A stretch of 64,000 nt of DNA, from NCBI RefSeq assembly GCF_900090145.1, contig NZ_FMHI01000001.1, positions 768,239 to 832,238 on the forward strand. The letters run 5' to 3'. The notes beneath the pieces are model-generated. The model was not told the origin of the DNA. It saw only the letters and a list, made by a program, of their open reading frames with translations, and did no database searches. This DNA comes from Streptomyces sp. WMMB 322 (GTDB lineage Bacteria > Actinomycetota > Actinomycetes > Streptomycetales > Streptomycetaceae). A program made the position numbers and the translations under genes. This document shows positions 45,089 through 54,684 of this stretch, piece by piece; the first letter of the stretch is position 1, and each line of letters begins with the position of its first letter.

Positions 45089-45352
45089 ATGACCGAGCTG
45101 TTCCAGGAAGTGCTGGTCGAAGAGGTTGACGAGGAGCTCGGCTGGCAGGAACGCGCGTTGTGCGCCCAGACCGATCCCGAGTCGTTCTTCCCGGAGAAGG
45201 GGGGCTCCACCAGGGAGGCGAAGAAGGTCTGCCTCGCCTGCGAGGTCCGTTCCGAGTGCCTCGAGTACGCCCTCGCCAACGACGAGCGTTTCGGTATCTG
45301 GGGCGGGCTGTCCGAGCGTGAACGCCGGCGCCTGAAGAAGGCCGCCGTCTGA
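45089..45352 (+). CDS. whiB: WhiB iron-sulfur developmental transcription factor
   Basis: 87-residue Wbl protein. The four [4Fe-4S] ligands are Cys25, Cys48, Cys51 and Cys57 (ALCAQTD, VCLACEVRSEC), followed by the GIWGG turn (69-73) and the basic ERERRRLKK DNA-contact tail. Length and the WQERALCAQTDPESFF sequence match S. coelicolor WhiB, which with WhiA governs sporulation-septation genes. The ATG at 45089 has GACGAGG about 7 bases upstream. The neighbouring fbiAB, DUF3499 and manB genes recur beside whiB2 in mycobacteria. Confidence 0.95.
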   Translation: MTELFQEVLVEEVDEELGWQERALCAQTDPESFFPEKGGSTREAKKVCLACEVRSECLEYALANDERFGIWGGLSERERRRLKKAAV

Positions 45353-45582
45353 TCAACTACGGGGCGCCGATCGCCCGTACAGCCACGGACTTCTTTCACG
45401 GACGAGAAGTACGCGTGGTTGTACGACAGGTTGCAGGACCCGATGGGCGGCGCGGACCGAGCCGTTAGTGTGTGGCTCGTCCTTGGCGCGCCGCTCCCCG
45501 CTGGGCGGAGCGCCTGTTGAGTCAGTCGCAGCGTCTTTCGGGGGGTCACCACCCCCGTACCCCGGGAGGGGCCCGCACCCCG

Positions 45583-48500
45583 ATGTCCGTGCACAGCCAT
45601 ACGGCGGCCCAGTACGAGGCGGCCACACCCGAGTTTCCGCGGCACGTCGTCACCGCCGTGCTCGTCTCCCACGACGGCGCGAGGTGGCTGCCCGAAGCGC
45701 TCTCCGGTCTGCTCTCCCAGGAGCGGCCGGTCCAGGACGCCATCGCGGCCGACACCGGCAGCGCCGACGAATCGGCACAGCTGCTCACGGAGACCCTCGG
45801 CCCGGACCGCGTACTGCACATGGCCCGCCGCACCGGATTCGGCGCCGCCGTCGACGAGGCCGCACGGACGGCCTGGGTGCCCACCCCCGACGACCTTCCG
45901 TACCTGAAGCGCCCCAGCGGCTGGGACCCGGTCACGCGCACATGGCGTGACGACGCCTACGACATGCCGGAGCTTCCGTACGGCGAACCCGTCCACTGGC
46001 TGTGGCTGCTGCACGACGACTGCGCTCCCGAACCGGACGCGCTGTCAAGGCTGTTGAGGGTCGTCGAAGCCGACCCGAAGGCCACCGTCGTCGGCCCCAA
46101 GCTGCGCAGCTGGTACGACCGCAGGCAGCTGCTGGAAGCCGGGGTGTCGATCGCGAACAGCGGCCGCCGCTGGACCGGCGTCGAACGGCGCGAGCAGGAC
46201 CAGGGGCAGCACGACATGGTGCGGCCGGTCCTCTCGGTCTCCAGCGCCGGAATGCTCATCCGCCGCGACGTCTTCGACGAACTCGGCGGCTTCGACGGGC
46301 GGTTGCCGCTCATGCGCGACGACGTCGACCTGTGCTGGCGGGCTCATTCCGCCGGGCACAGCGTGCTGATCGTCCCGGACGCGGTGGTGCGGCACGCCGA
46401 GGCGGCATCGCGTGAGCGGCGTCCCGTCGACTGCGTGGGCCGCGGAACGCGCGGCGGCGCCAGCCCGCACCGCGTGGACAAGGCCGGAGCCGTCTACACG
46501 CTCCTCGCCAACGTGCCCGGCTCGAAGCTCTTCTGGGTGATGCTGCGGCTCGTGCTCGGGACGCTGCTGCGCACCCTCGCCTATCTCGTCGGGAAGGCCC
46601 CACGGCAGGCCGTCGACGAAGTGCGCGGCCTGACCGGGACGCTGCTGCGGCCCGGCCGTCTCTTCGGCGCACGCCGCCGGCGCGGCAAACCGGCCGTCCC
46701 CTACAGCGAACTGCGGCACCTCTTCCCGCCGCCCGGCGCGACCGTGCGCGCGACCCTCGAACAGGTCGCGAGCAACTTCGGCGGACGCGCGGAACCCGAC
46801 ATGTCCTCTGGTGGCCGGCACGGCGCCGTGGAGACGGGGCCGGGCGACGAGGACGCGGACTATCTGGACGTCGAGCAGTTCGCGCGGGTCAAGCAGGTCG
46901 CCCGCAAGCCGGGTCCCGTGCTCTTCGCGGTCCTGCTCCTGGTGTCCCTGATCGCCTGCCGCCAGCTGCTGGGCGGTGGCGCGCTCGCGGGTGGTGCGCT
47001 GCTGCCGGCTCCCGCGGACGTCTCGGATCTGTGGAGCCGCTACGTCGACGGCTGGCATCCCGTCGGCATCGGCGGCACGCAGACGGCGCCGCCGTACCTG
47101 GCGATCGTCGCCATGGTCGCCACCGTCTTCTTCGGCAGCACCGGCTTCGCGCTGACGCTGCTGCTGGTCTGCTCGGTGCCGCTGGCCGGCTTCACCGCGT
47201 ACTTCACCTCGCGGCCGCTGGTGGAGTCCCGGCTGCTGCGCGCCTGGGGAAGCGTCGCGTACGCGTTCCTGCCCGCGGCGACCGGCGCGCTCGCGGGAGG
47301 CCGCATCGGCACCGCCGTGCTGGCCGTCGTGCTGCCGTTGCTCGCGCGCGCCGCTGTCGCCGTGAGCGGACTGCGGGGAGCGCCGGGGTGGCGGACCGTA
47401 TGGGGATACGCGCTCCTCCTGACGCTGACGACCGCCTTCACGCCCATCGTGTGGCTGATCGCGCTGACTCTGACCGCCGTGCTGTTCGTGCTGCGGCGGC
47501 TGGGCTTCACGGACGACGGGGAGGGGCCCGCGGCCGACGGCGCCGGAAGCGGAACGCTGACCCGCAACGGCATCGCACTCGTGACGCCGATGGTGCTGCT
47601 GGCCCCGTGGTCGCTGTCGCTGCTGACGAGCCCGTCCGGATTCTTCCGCGAGGCCGGTCTGCCCTACGGCGCGGGCTCCGGGGACGCGCTCGGTCTGCTG
47701 ACCCTCACGCCCGGCGGGCCCGGCGCGGCGGGCGGTCTGCTGCTGATCGGCGTCGTGCTCGCGGCCATGGCCGCCCTGTTGCGCGACGAACGGCAGTCTG
47801 CGATCCGCGCCGCCTGGGCCGCGGCGCTGGTCGGGCTGCTGTACGCGGTGCTCGCCAACTCCGTCGCCTGGGCCGGACCGGCCACGCTCGTGTACGGGCT
47901 CGCGCTGCTGTGCGCGGCCGTCGTCGGTGCCGAGGGCGCCAAGGAGCGGGTCGCGGAACAGAGTTTCGGCTGGAAGCAGCCCGCGGCGGCGATCGTCGCC
48001 GCGGCGGCGGTGGCCGCCCCGATCGTCGCGGCCGTCGGCTGGATGGTGGGGGGCGCCGACGGGCCCCTGTCCCGGCGGGACCCGGTGCAGGTGCCCGCGT
48101 TCGTCGCGGAGGAGAGCCGCACCAGCGACCAGGCGCGCACGCTGGTGCTCTCCGGTGAGGCGGGCGACGCCTCCCGCGCCCCGTCGGACGTGTCGTACTC
48201 CATCGTCCGCGGTTCGGGAGCCAGGCTCGGCGACGGCGACCTCGCGGCCGCGGGAGGCGACGACACCCGGCTCGCACGGGTGGTCGCCAACCTCGTCGCC
48301 GGCTCCGGCGCCGACCAGAGTGAGCAGCTCGGCGACTACGCCGTGCGCTATGTGCTCGTACGGGACGCGGCGCCCCGGCAGATGAGCCGCGTCCTGGACG
48401 CCACTCCCGGACTGACACGGCGCAGCCAGGAGGACGGCAGCGCGCTGTGGCGCGTGGACCGCCAGGTCTCGCGCGTGAGCATCGTGGCCCCCGGCAAGGG

Positions 48501-49335
48501 CGGCGCGGGCGGGAAGCAGGCCGACCCGGTGCCCGTGCCGGCGGGGCCGCTGGAGGTCCACACGGAGCTGCGGCCGGGGGAGTCCGGCAGGATCCTCCGC
48601 CTGGCCGACGCCGCGGACCCGGGCTGGACGGCGACCCTCGACGGCAAGCCGCTGGAGACCGTCACTGTCGACGGCTGGGCGCAGGGCTTCCGGCTTCCGG
48701 CGGGCGGCGGCCGGCTGGACGTCACCCACGAGACGAGCGCGACGCACACCGCCTGGGTCTGGCTCCAGGGTTTCCTCGCGGTCGTGGTGCTCGTCCTGGC
48801 GCTGCCCGGACGGCGCCGCAGCGTCGACGACGACCTTCCGGAGGCGGCTGTCGCGGGCGCCGCGGGAGTGCCCGCGCAGGGCGCGGAGGGCGGCCGCCGC
48901 GCGCGGAGGCTTGCCGCAGCCGAGGCGGCTCGCGCCGCGGAGGCGGGTGAGGCCGGGGCCGCGGACGGTCCTGGGGCCTTCGAGCGTGCTGCGGACGTTC
49001 CGGCACAGGTGCCGCACGGGGCGGACTCCGGCGGTGGCGCCCGTTACGACGGCGATCACGAACAGTCCTACGGCGCGCGGCAGTTCGAGCCGTCGTCCTA
49101 CGACTCGCAGTACGGGTCGTCCCGTTACGGCGACTCGTACGACCGGGCCGGCCCGGCGCCGTTCGAGCCGCAGCAGCGGTCCTACGGCGACGACCAGCAG
49201 CAGTTCGACGTGGGCTACGGGCAGCGGTACGAGGACCCCTACCCGGCGCAGCAGTACGACGCCTACGAGGGCACCGGCCAGGCCGACCCGTACGGCTACG
49301 AACCGCGGTACGGCAACAGGAGCGATCAGCAGTGA
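45583..49335 (+). CDS. Large membrane glycosyltransferase (family 2, 1250 aa)
   Basis: 1250-residue protein. The N-terminal GT-A domain (~20-300) has VTAVLVSHDGARWLPEAL, the DDCAPEPDAL acidic motif in WLLHDDC, and MRDDVDLCWRAHSAGH. From about residue 445 a multi-helix membrane domain begins (VLFAVLLLVSLIAC), ~10 helices up to ~830. It is followed by an extracytoplasmic-looking domain, a last TM at ~1054 (TAWVWLQGFLAVVVLVLAL) and a ~180-residue Tyr/Gln/Asp-rich tail. ATG at 45583, GGGAGGGG 12 bases upstream. Its stop overlaps the DUF5719 start, so the two probably work together on an envelope glycan. The sugar and acceptor are unknown. Confidence 0.88.
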   Translation: MSVHSHTAAQYEAATPEFPRHVVTAVLVSHDGARWLPEALSGLLSQERPVQDAIAADTGSADESAQLLTETLGPDRVLHMARRTGFGAAVDEAARTAWVPTPDDLPYLKRPSGWDPVTRTWRDDAYDMPELPYGEPVHWLWLLHDDCAPEPDALSRLLRVVEADPKATVVGPKLRSWYDRRQLLEAGVSIANSGRRWTGVERREQDQGQHDMVRPVLSVSSAGMLIRRDVFDELGGFDGRLPLMRDDVDLCWRAHSAGHSVLIVPDAVVRHAEAASRERRPVDCVGRGTRGGASPHRVDKAGAVYTLLANVPGSKLFWVMLRLVLGTLLRTLAYLVGKAPRQAVDEVRGLTGTLLRPGRLFGARRRRGKPAVPYSELRHLFPPPGATVRATLEQVASNFGGRAEPDMSSGGRHGAVETGPGDEDADYLDVEQFARVKQVARKPGPVLFAVLLLVSLIACRQLLGGGALAGGALLPAPADVSDLWSRYVDGWHPVGIGGTQTAPPYLAIVAMVATVFFGSTGFALTLLLVCSVPLAGFTAYFTSRPLVESRLLRAWGSVAYAFLPAATGALAGGRIGTAVLAVVLPLLARAAVAVSGLRGAPGWRTVWGYALLLTLTTAFTPIVWLIALTLTAVLFVLRRLGFTDDGEGPAADGAGSGTLTRNGIALVTPMVLLAPWSLSLLTSPSGFFREAGLPYGAGSGDALGLLTLTPGGPGAAGGLLLIGVVLAAMAALLRDERQSAIRAAWAAALVGLLYAVLANSVAWAGPATLVYGLALLCAAVVGAEGAKERVAEQSFGWKQPAAAIVAAAAVAAPIVAAVGWMVGGADGPLSRRDPVQVPAFVAEESRTSDQARTLVLSGEAGDASRAPSDVSYSIVRGSGARLGDGDLAAAGGDDTRLARVVANLVAGSGADQSEQLGDYAVRYVLVRDAAPRQMSRVLDATPGLTRRSQEDGSALWRVDRQVSRVSIVAPGKGGAGGKQADPVPVPAGPLEVHTELRPGESGRILRLADAADPGWTATLDGKPLETVTVDGWAQGFRLPAGGGRLDVTHETSATHTAWVWLQGFLAVVVLVLALPGRRRSVDDDLPEAAVAGAAGVPAQGAEGGRRARRLAAAEAARAAEAGEAGAADGPGAFERAADVPAQVPHGADSGGGARYDGDHEQSYGARQFEPSSYDSQYGSSRYGDSYDRAGPAPFEPQQRSYGDDQQQFDVGYGQRYEDPYPAQQYDAYEGTGQADPYGYEPRYGNRSDQQ

Positions 49336-50912
49336 ACCGCACGAGCATGACCCTCATCGGCGCGGCCACGGCACTCGCCGCGCTGACCGGCGTCGCGGCT
49401 CTCACGGCGCCCGGCGGTGAAGACCCCGCCGCCGCCTCCGCGGCCGGACGCAGGCCGGTCGAGCGTTCGACGCTCGTCTGCCCGCAGCCCAGCGTCTCGG
49501 ACGTCGCCGAGACCCGCTACACGGCCTTCGCGCCCAAGGGCGGCAAGGGGAAGGGCGACGCCGGGCTCTTCCGGGCGGAGAAGGCGGAGACCGGCGGCTC
49601 GGAGAGCGAAGACGGCGGGGGCAGGGGCGACAGCGACAGCGACAAGGACCGCGACAAGGACAAGGACGGGAACCGGGACAGGGACGCGGACAACAAGCCC
49701 GCACCGGACCCGAAGCCGTTCGCCCCGCTGAGTACGCCCGGCAAGCCCGTCACGGCCGGATCGGACTCCTCCGACGCCTCCGCCCTCTTCGGGTCCGCCG
49801 AAGGCCGGGTCGCTCCCGGCTGGACGGTCCAGCAGACGACGAGCGTCGGGGCCGGCGCCGGACGCGGCATCCAGGGGACGTCGTGCAACGTGCCCGACAC
49901 CGACTTCTGGTTCCCGGGAGCGAGCACCGCCAAGGAGCGGCAGGACTACGTCCACCTCACCAACCCCGACGACTCGAGCGCCGTCGTCGACCTGAACCTG
50001 TTCGGCAAGAAGGGCCGGGTGGCCTCCGAAGCCGGTGAGGGCATCACCGTCCCGCCGCGTTCGACCGTGCCGGTGCTGTTGTCCACGCTGACGTCGGAGC
50101 GGCTGACCAATCTGGGTGTCCATGTCGTCGCCCGCGCCGGACGTGTGGGCGCGCAGGTGCAGGCGGTGGACGAGAAGGCGGGCGGCGACTGGGTCTCGTC
50201 CGTGGCCGATCCGGATCCGAGCGTCGTGATCCCCGGAATTCCCGGTGACGCCACGGCGGTTCGCCTGGTCGTCGTCGCGCCGGGGGAGAACGACGCGGAC
50301 CTGAAGGTCAGGCTTGCGAGCCCGTCGGGTCAGATCGCGCCTGCCGGTCACGAGACGCTGCACGTGCGCGGCGGCATGCTCACCGCCGTCGATCTGAAGG
50401 ACCTGACCAAGGGGGAGGCGGGATCGCTCGTCCTCACCCCCTCGGAGGGCGGGACCGGGGCGACTCCGGTCGTGGCGGCAGCGCGCGTCACCCGGGGCAA
50501 GGGCGCCGGCCAGGAGACCGCCTTCATCCCCGGCACCGCGCCTCTCACGGACCGTGCCACCGCCGCCGACAACCAGGAGAAGGGCTCCCGGCTCTCGCTG
50601 ATGGCGACCGGCAAGTCGGTGAAGGTGCGCGTGACCGCCTCGGCGGGCAGCAAGGGCGGCAGCCCGGTCAGCCAGACGCTCACGGTCAAGGGGAAGACGA
50701 CGAAGTCCCTTGTCCCGCCCCGCCCGAAGGGCGTGAAGGGCACCTACGCGGTGACCGTCGAGCGGCTCTCGGGCGGGCAGTTGTACGCCTCCCGGATGCT
50801 GGAGCAGAAGCAGGGCAAGGTGCCCGCTTTCACCGTGCAGCCGCTGCCCGACGACCGGGGCAAAGTGCTGGTTCCGCACTCCGGACAGGACCTGTCGGTG
50901 CTGAACGACTGA
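49332..50912 (+). CDS. DUF5719-family secreted/membrane-anchored protein
   Basis: 526 residues. An uncleaved or cleaved signal segment (MTLIGAATALAALTGVAAL) is followed by an Asp/Lys/Ser-rich acidic stretch (DSDSDKDRDKDKDGNRDRD) and a beta-rich DUF5719 domain (from about SCNVPDTDFWFPGAS to the end). No catalytic motif is evident. The GTG at 49332 overlaps the glycosyltransferase stop (GTGA), indicating translational coupling. Such proteins are found beside the large glycosyltransferase across actinobacteria, so it may be an extracytoplasmic partner. Confidence 0.8.
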   Translation: MNRTSMTLIGAATALAALTGVAALTAPGGEDPAAASAAGRRPVERSTLVCPQPSVSDVAETRYTAFAPKGGKGKGDAGLFRAEKAETGGSESEDGGGRGDSDSDKDRDKDKDGNRDRDADNKPAPDPKPFAPLSTPGKPVTAGSDSSDASALFGSAEGRVAPGWTVQQTTSVGAGAGRGIQGTSCNVPDTDFWFPGASTAKERQDYVHLTNPDDSSAVVDLNLFGKKGRVASEAGEGITVPPRSTVPVLLSTLTSERLTNLGVHVVARAGRVGAQVQAVDEKAGGDWVSSVADPDPSVVIPGIPGDATAVRLVVVAPGENDADLKVRLASPSGQIAPAGHETLHVRGGMLTAVDLKDLTKGEAGSLVLTPSEGGTGATPVVAAARVTRGKGAGQETAFIPGTAPLTDRATAADNQEKGSRLSLMATGKSVKVRVTASAGSKGGSPVSQTLTVKGKTTKSLVPPRPKGVKGTYAVTVERLSGGQLYASRMLEQKQGKVPAFTVQPLPDDRGKVLVPHSGQDLSVLND

Positions 50913-51237
50913 CCGGCCGGCCCCGGGCCCGGCAACCGCCTGGGGTGGCAACCGCCGGGTGCGCCACGGTAGTTGTCAGCCCGTGGCCGCTTGTGTCCGC
51001 TGGTGTCCGCCCGCGTTCGCCCGTGTCCGCTTGCGTTCGCCCATGGCCTTGGGCTCGCCCGCGTCCACCCGGACCCGCCCGTCCGGTATCTCCTGCGGCG
51101 GTCCCGCAAGCTCGCCGCCGGACGTCAACGGTCGCCTTTCGGCCGGTGAGTTGTACGTCACATCCCGTCATGTCACATTCCGCCGGGCTGCCCCGTCGTG
51201 GAGGTGTAACCACCAGCAAGGGCAGAGGAGCTCTTCC
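50913..51237. other. Intergenic region with decamer repeats
   Basis: 325 bases between DUF5719 and the carboxymuconolactone decarboxylase-like gene. Six imperfect 10-bp repeats of the type TNGTGTCCGC/CCGCGTTCGC run from 50981 to 51040. No gene was recognised. AGAGGAG at about 51224-51230 is the ribosome site of the next gene. Confidence 0.5.
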
Positions 51238-51711
51238 ATGGACGCTCGATTGGACCTCTTCGGCAACCCGTACGCCGCGAAGATCCTTAAGCACGTGGTC
51301 GCGGCGAGCAAGGTGCTCGCGGACTCGACGTTGCCGCCCGCGACGCAGGAGCTGGTGAAGCTCCGCGCCAGCCAGATCAACGGCTGCGGCTTCTGCACCG
51401 ACATGCACACCAAGGACGCCATGGAGGCCGGGGAGACCACGGTGCGCCTGAACCTGGTCGCGGCCTGGCGCGAGGCCACGGTCTTCACCGACGCCGAACG
51501 CGCCGCCCTGGAACTGGCGGAGCAGGGCACCCGCATCGCGGACGCGGCCGGCGGCGTCACCGACGAGGCCTGGGCGAACGCCGCCAAGCACTACGACGAG
51601 GACCAGCTCGCCGCCCTGGTGTTCGCCATCGCGATCATCAACACCTTCAACCGGGTGAACGTCATGGTCCAGCAGCCGGCCGGTGACTACCGTCCGGGCC
51701 AGTTCGCGTAA
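51238..51711 (+). CDS. Carboxymuconolactone decarboxylase/AhpD-like protein
   Basis: 157-residue all-helical protein of the CMD/AhpD superfamily. The redox pair is in NGCGFCTDMHTKDAMEAG (CxxC-x3-H), the AhpD-type alkylhydroperoxidase core. It is probably involved in peroxide or thiol-disulfide chemistry rather than in aromatic decarboxylation. The ATG at 51238 has GAGGAG 7 bases upstream. The 12 bases around the stop (TTCGCGTAACCA) are tandemly duplicated just downstream. Confidence 0.9.
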   Translation: MDARLDLFGNPYAAKILKHVVAASKVLADSTLPPATQELVKLRASQINGCGFCTDMHTKDAMEAGETTVRLNLVAAWREATVFTDAERAALELAEQGTRIADAAGGVTDEAWANAAKHYDEDQLAALVFAIAIINTFNRVNVMVQQPAGDYRPGQFA

Positions 51712-51978
51712 CCATTCGCGTAACGGGGGGTACGCGGCCGGAACGTCCGTACCGTTGCGGCCAGTTGCACGCCCCGGGTTCCGGCGCACTGCGCTCGGGC
51801 CCGGGGCCCATCGCCGTTCCGCCCGTCCGACCGCGCTGCTCGGCGGACGGGACGGCCGCTCGGTCACCGTCGCCGCCGGCCCCGGGAACCGGCGCCCCGA
51901 GAGCATGCCCGCCGCAACGAACTCGCCGCCAACTCGCCGTCCGCGCAACCGAATCGGGGCCGTTTCCGGCCGTGTTCC

Positions 51979-52455
51979 CTAGTCCTGCCCGTACCGAGGG
52001 TCCACCGACTCCGGTGAGAGGCCCAGCAGTTCGGCGACCTGCTCGACGACGACCTCGTGCACGAGCAGTGCCCGCTCGTCGCGGTTGCGGGTGCGGATCT
52101 CGACCGGGCGCCGGTAGACGACGATCCGGTCCGGCCGCCCGCTCTTCGACTCGGCCACCCGGCCCAGCGGCACGGCCTCGGCCTGTTCGTCCAGTTCGCC
52201 GTTGTCGCTGCGGGGCACCTCCTGCACCGCGAACTCGACGCCGGCCAGTTGCGGCCAGCGCCGCTCCAGCCTGCTGACCGAATCGCGCACCAGATCGTCG
52301 AACGCCTCCGAACGGCTGACGGCGAGCGGTACTTGGGGCGGTGCGACGGGCCCGCGCATGCCGCGGCCGTGACGGTCGCGCCGTCGCGGTGCCTGATCGG
52401 AGTCGCCGGGCCGGCCGGGGTCGTCCGGTCCGCGAGGCGGTACGGGGCTGTTCAT
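51979..52455 (-). CDS. Metallopeptidase-family (PF06262-like) protein with degenerate zinc motif
   Basis: 158-residue protein of the small zincin family found beside DUF3499 in many actinobacteria. The first ~45 residues are Pro/Arg/Asp-rich and likely disordered; the folded part starts near SRSEAFDDLVRDSVSRLERR. The position of the HExxH zinc motif reads VHEVVVEQVAELLG, so the second histidine is absent and catalysis is doubtful. The ATG at 52455 is chosen over one 18 codons upstream. It is divergent from DUF3499. Confidence 0.75.
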   Translation of the reverse strand: MNSPVPPRGPDDPGRPGDSDQAPRRRDRHGRGMRGPVAPPQVPLAVSRSEAFDDLVRDSVSRLERRWPQLAGVEFAVQEVPRSDNGELDEQAEAVPLGRVAESKSGRPDRIVVYRRPVEIRTRNRDERALLVHEVVVEQVAELLGLSPESVDPRYGQD

Positions 52456-52773
52456 CGCCACGAGCCTAGCGGCCGTACGACCGGGATCCGGGGTCACCGG
52501 GTGATTCACGGTCGTGTCACGGAGTGACCAGTGTCATGTTCTTTCGGGTCGTTTTTCATCGCAGAAGCGATCGGTGATCTCGCGACCGTCGACCCGGTTG
52601 AGCACAACTCCCGACCGCATGAGGCGTGATGCCCGACTCTCCACGGGCGCAAGGGTGTCGGCGCCGGAGCTTTCCCGCAGATCAGGTGTTTCAAGCCAAC
52701 CAGGACGACACGACGGAGTGACGTCAAGGAGAGTCGTCGCAGGCCGCTCAAGAGTGCGGTACGGTCCATCGTC
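52456..52773. other. Divergent promoter region before DUF3499
   Basis: 318 bases between the divergent metallopeptidase-like and DUF3499 genes. The part at 52530-52560 (TGTTCTTTCGGGTCGTTTTTC) is unusually AT-rich for the window and may hold promoters. No gene is supported; short frames here have no recognisable protein character. Confidence 0.4.
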
Positions 52774-53172
52774 GTGAGCCCTGTACGTCGCTGTTCGCGA
52801 ACCGCCTGCGGCCGTCCCGCCGTCGCGACGCTGACGTACGTCTACGCGGACTCCACCGCGGTGCTCGGTCCGCTCGCCACATACGCCGAACCGCACTGCT
52901 ACGACCTGTGTTCGGAGCACTCCGAACGCCTGACTGCCCCCCGCGGATGGGAAGTCGTGCGTCTCGCCGTCGACGCGGGCCCGGCGCGCCCGAGCGGTGA
53001 CGATCTCGAAGCACTCGCCAACGCCGTGCGTGAGGCCGCCCGTACGCCGCGGCGCGACCCTGATCGGGCCGCGCCGCCCGACGCCGTCGGCGGCCCCGAG
53101 GGCCGCGACTCCGACCCGATGGAGGTCGCCCGTCGCGGCCACCTCCGCGTACTGAGGTCGCCCGAACCGTAG
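52774..53172 (+). CDS. DUF3499-family protein (Cys-rich, 132 aa)
   Basis: A 132-residue actinobacterial protein whose first ~65 residues contain four or five cysteines in CSRTACGRPAVATLTY and EPHCYDLCSEHSERL, a likely zinc-ribbon fold. A conserved Trp (APRGWEVVRL) follows, and the rest is a polar tail. The GTG at 52774 has no ribosome site, suggesting a leaderless start. Its position beside manB and the metallopeptidase gene is conserved in actinobacteria. Function unknown. Confidence 0.85.
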   Translation: MSPVRRCSRTACGRPAVATLTYVYADSTAVLGPLATYAEPHCYDLCSEHSERLTAPRGWEVVRLAVDAGPARPSGDDLEALANAVREAARTPRRDPDRAAPPDAVGGPEGRDSDPMEVARRGHLRVLRSPEP

Positions 53173-53319
53173 GCCCCGCAGCACGCCCGGCGGTTCCGGG
53201 CCGCTCCGCACAGCGCGCCCGACGGGCCCCGGCCGCACGGGAGATCACGGGCCCGGCGGGTAGATTTGGGGCACTCAGCGGCTGCTGAGAAACCCAAGGA
53301 CGCAGGAGAGGGCGGCCCC

Positions 53320-54684
53320 GTGGCTGATCTGTCGGAGATCGTGAAGGCGTACGACGTTCGCGGCGTCGTTCCGGACCAGTGGGACGAGTCGCTGGCCGAA
53401 TTGTTCGGAGCCGCCTTCGTACGTGTCACGGAGGCGTCCGCGATCGTCGTCGGGCACGACATGCGGCCCTCCTCACCGGGCCTCTCCCACGCGTTCGGTC
53501 GGGGAGCCGCCGGCCAGGGAGCCGACGTCACCGGGATCGGTCTGTGCTCGACCGACCAGCTCTACTTCGCCAGCGGCCAACTCGACCTGCCCGGCGCCAT
53601 GTTCACCGCGAGCCACAACCCCGCCCAGTACAACGGGATCAAGATGTGCCGTGCCGGAGCGCTTCCCGTCGGGCAGGACAGCGGGCTGGCCGGCATCCGC
53701 GAACTCGTCGAGCGCTGGAGCGAGTCGGGGGCCCCGCAGCGCCCGGACGGAGTTCCCGAAGGGACGATCGGCGAGCGGGACGTGCTGTCGGACTACGCGG
53801 AGCACCTGCGCACCCTCGTGGACCTCACCTCTATCAGGCCGCTGTCCGTCGTCGTGGACGCCGGGAACGGAATGGGAGGGCACACGGTTCCGACCGTCTT
53901 CGACGGCCTTCCTCTCCAACTCGACGCCATGTACTTCGAACTGGACGGCACCTTCCCCAACCACGAGGCCAATCCGCTCGATCCGAAGAACATCGTCGAC
54001 CTTCAGCAGCGCGTGCGGGAGACGGGCGCGGACATCGGTCTGGCCTTCGACGGCGACGCCGACCGCTGCTTCGTCGTCGACGAGAAGGGCGACCCCGTTC
54101 CGCCGTCCGCGATCACCGCGCTCGTCGCGGCACGTGAACTCGCCAAGTCGCCCGGTTCGACCGTCATCCACAACCTGATCACGTCGTGGTCCGTGCCCGA
54201 GGTCGTACGAGAGCAGGGCGGCACGCCCGTGCGCACACGCGTCGGGCACTCGTTCATCAAGGCCGAAATGGCCCGCACCGGCGCCATCTTCGGCGGTGAG
54301 CACTCCGCGCACTACTACTTCCGCGACTTCTGGAACGCCGACACGGGCATGCTCGCCGCCCTGCACGTGCTCGCGGCGCTCGGCGGGCAGCAGGGACCGC
54401 TGTCGGAACTCGTCGCCGAGTACAACCGCTACGCGGCCTCCGGGGAGATCAACAGCAGGGTCGACGACCAGGCCGGCCGCGCCGCCGCCGTCAGGGCCGC
54501 CTACGAGGACCGGGAGGGCGTCGAGCTCGACGAACTGGACGGGCTGACGGTCACCGCCGCCGACTGGTGGTTCAACCTGCGGGCGTCCAACACCGAACCG
54601 CTGCTCCGGCTGAACGTCGAGGCACGGGACCGGGAGACGGCTGACGCGGTGCGGGACGAGGTACTCGCCATCGTGCGCGCGTGA
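53320..54684 (+). CDS. manB: Phosphomannomutase/phosphoglucomutase
   Basis: 454-residue alpha-D-phosphohexomutase interconverting mannose-6-phosphate and mannose-1-phosphate. Phosphoserine loop TASHNPAQYNGIKM; metal loop AFDGDADRCFVVD; sugar-binding GGEHSAHYYF; C-terminal phosphate-binding RASNTEPLLRLNVE. The GTG at 53320 has AGGAG about 12 bases upstream; an in-frame start at 53266 adds 18 residues before the conserved ADLSEIVKAYDVRG. Together with the downstream manA and upstream manC it completes GDP-mannose synthesis. Confidence 0.95.
   Translation: MADLSEIVKAYDVRGVVPDQWDESLAELFGAAFVRVTEASAIVVGHDMRPSSPGLSHAFGRGAAGQGADVTGIGLCSTDQLYFASGQLDLPGAMFTASHNPAQYNGIKMCRAGALPVGQDSGLAGIRELVERWSESGAPQRPDGVPEGTIGERDVLSDYAEHLRTLVDLTSIRPLSVVVDAGNGMGGHTVPTVFDGLPLQLDAMYFELDGTFPNHEANPLDPKNIVDLQQRVRETGADIGLAFDGDADRCFVVDEKGDPVPPSAITALVAARELAKSPGSTVIHNLITSWSVPEVVREQGGTPVRTRVGHSFIKAEMARTGAIFGGEHSAHYYFRDFWNADTGMLAALHVLAALGGQQGPLSELVAEYNRYAASGEINSRVDDQAGRAAAVRAAYEDREGVELDELDGLTVTAADWWFNLRASNTEPLLRLNVEARDRETADAVRDEVLAIVRA

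Noticed and set aside
46045..49059. 1004-codon open frame antisense to the large glycosyltransferase
   Set aside because: GC-bias artefact: Arg/Gly/His-rich with no domain character, and the opposite strand has clear GT and TM features.
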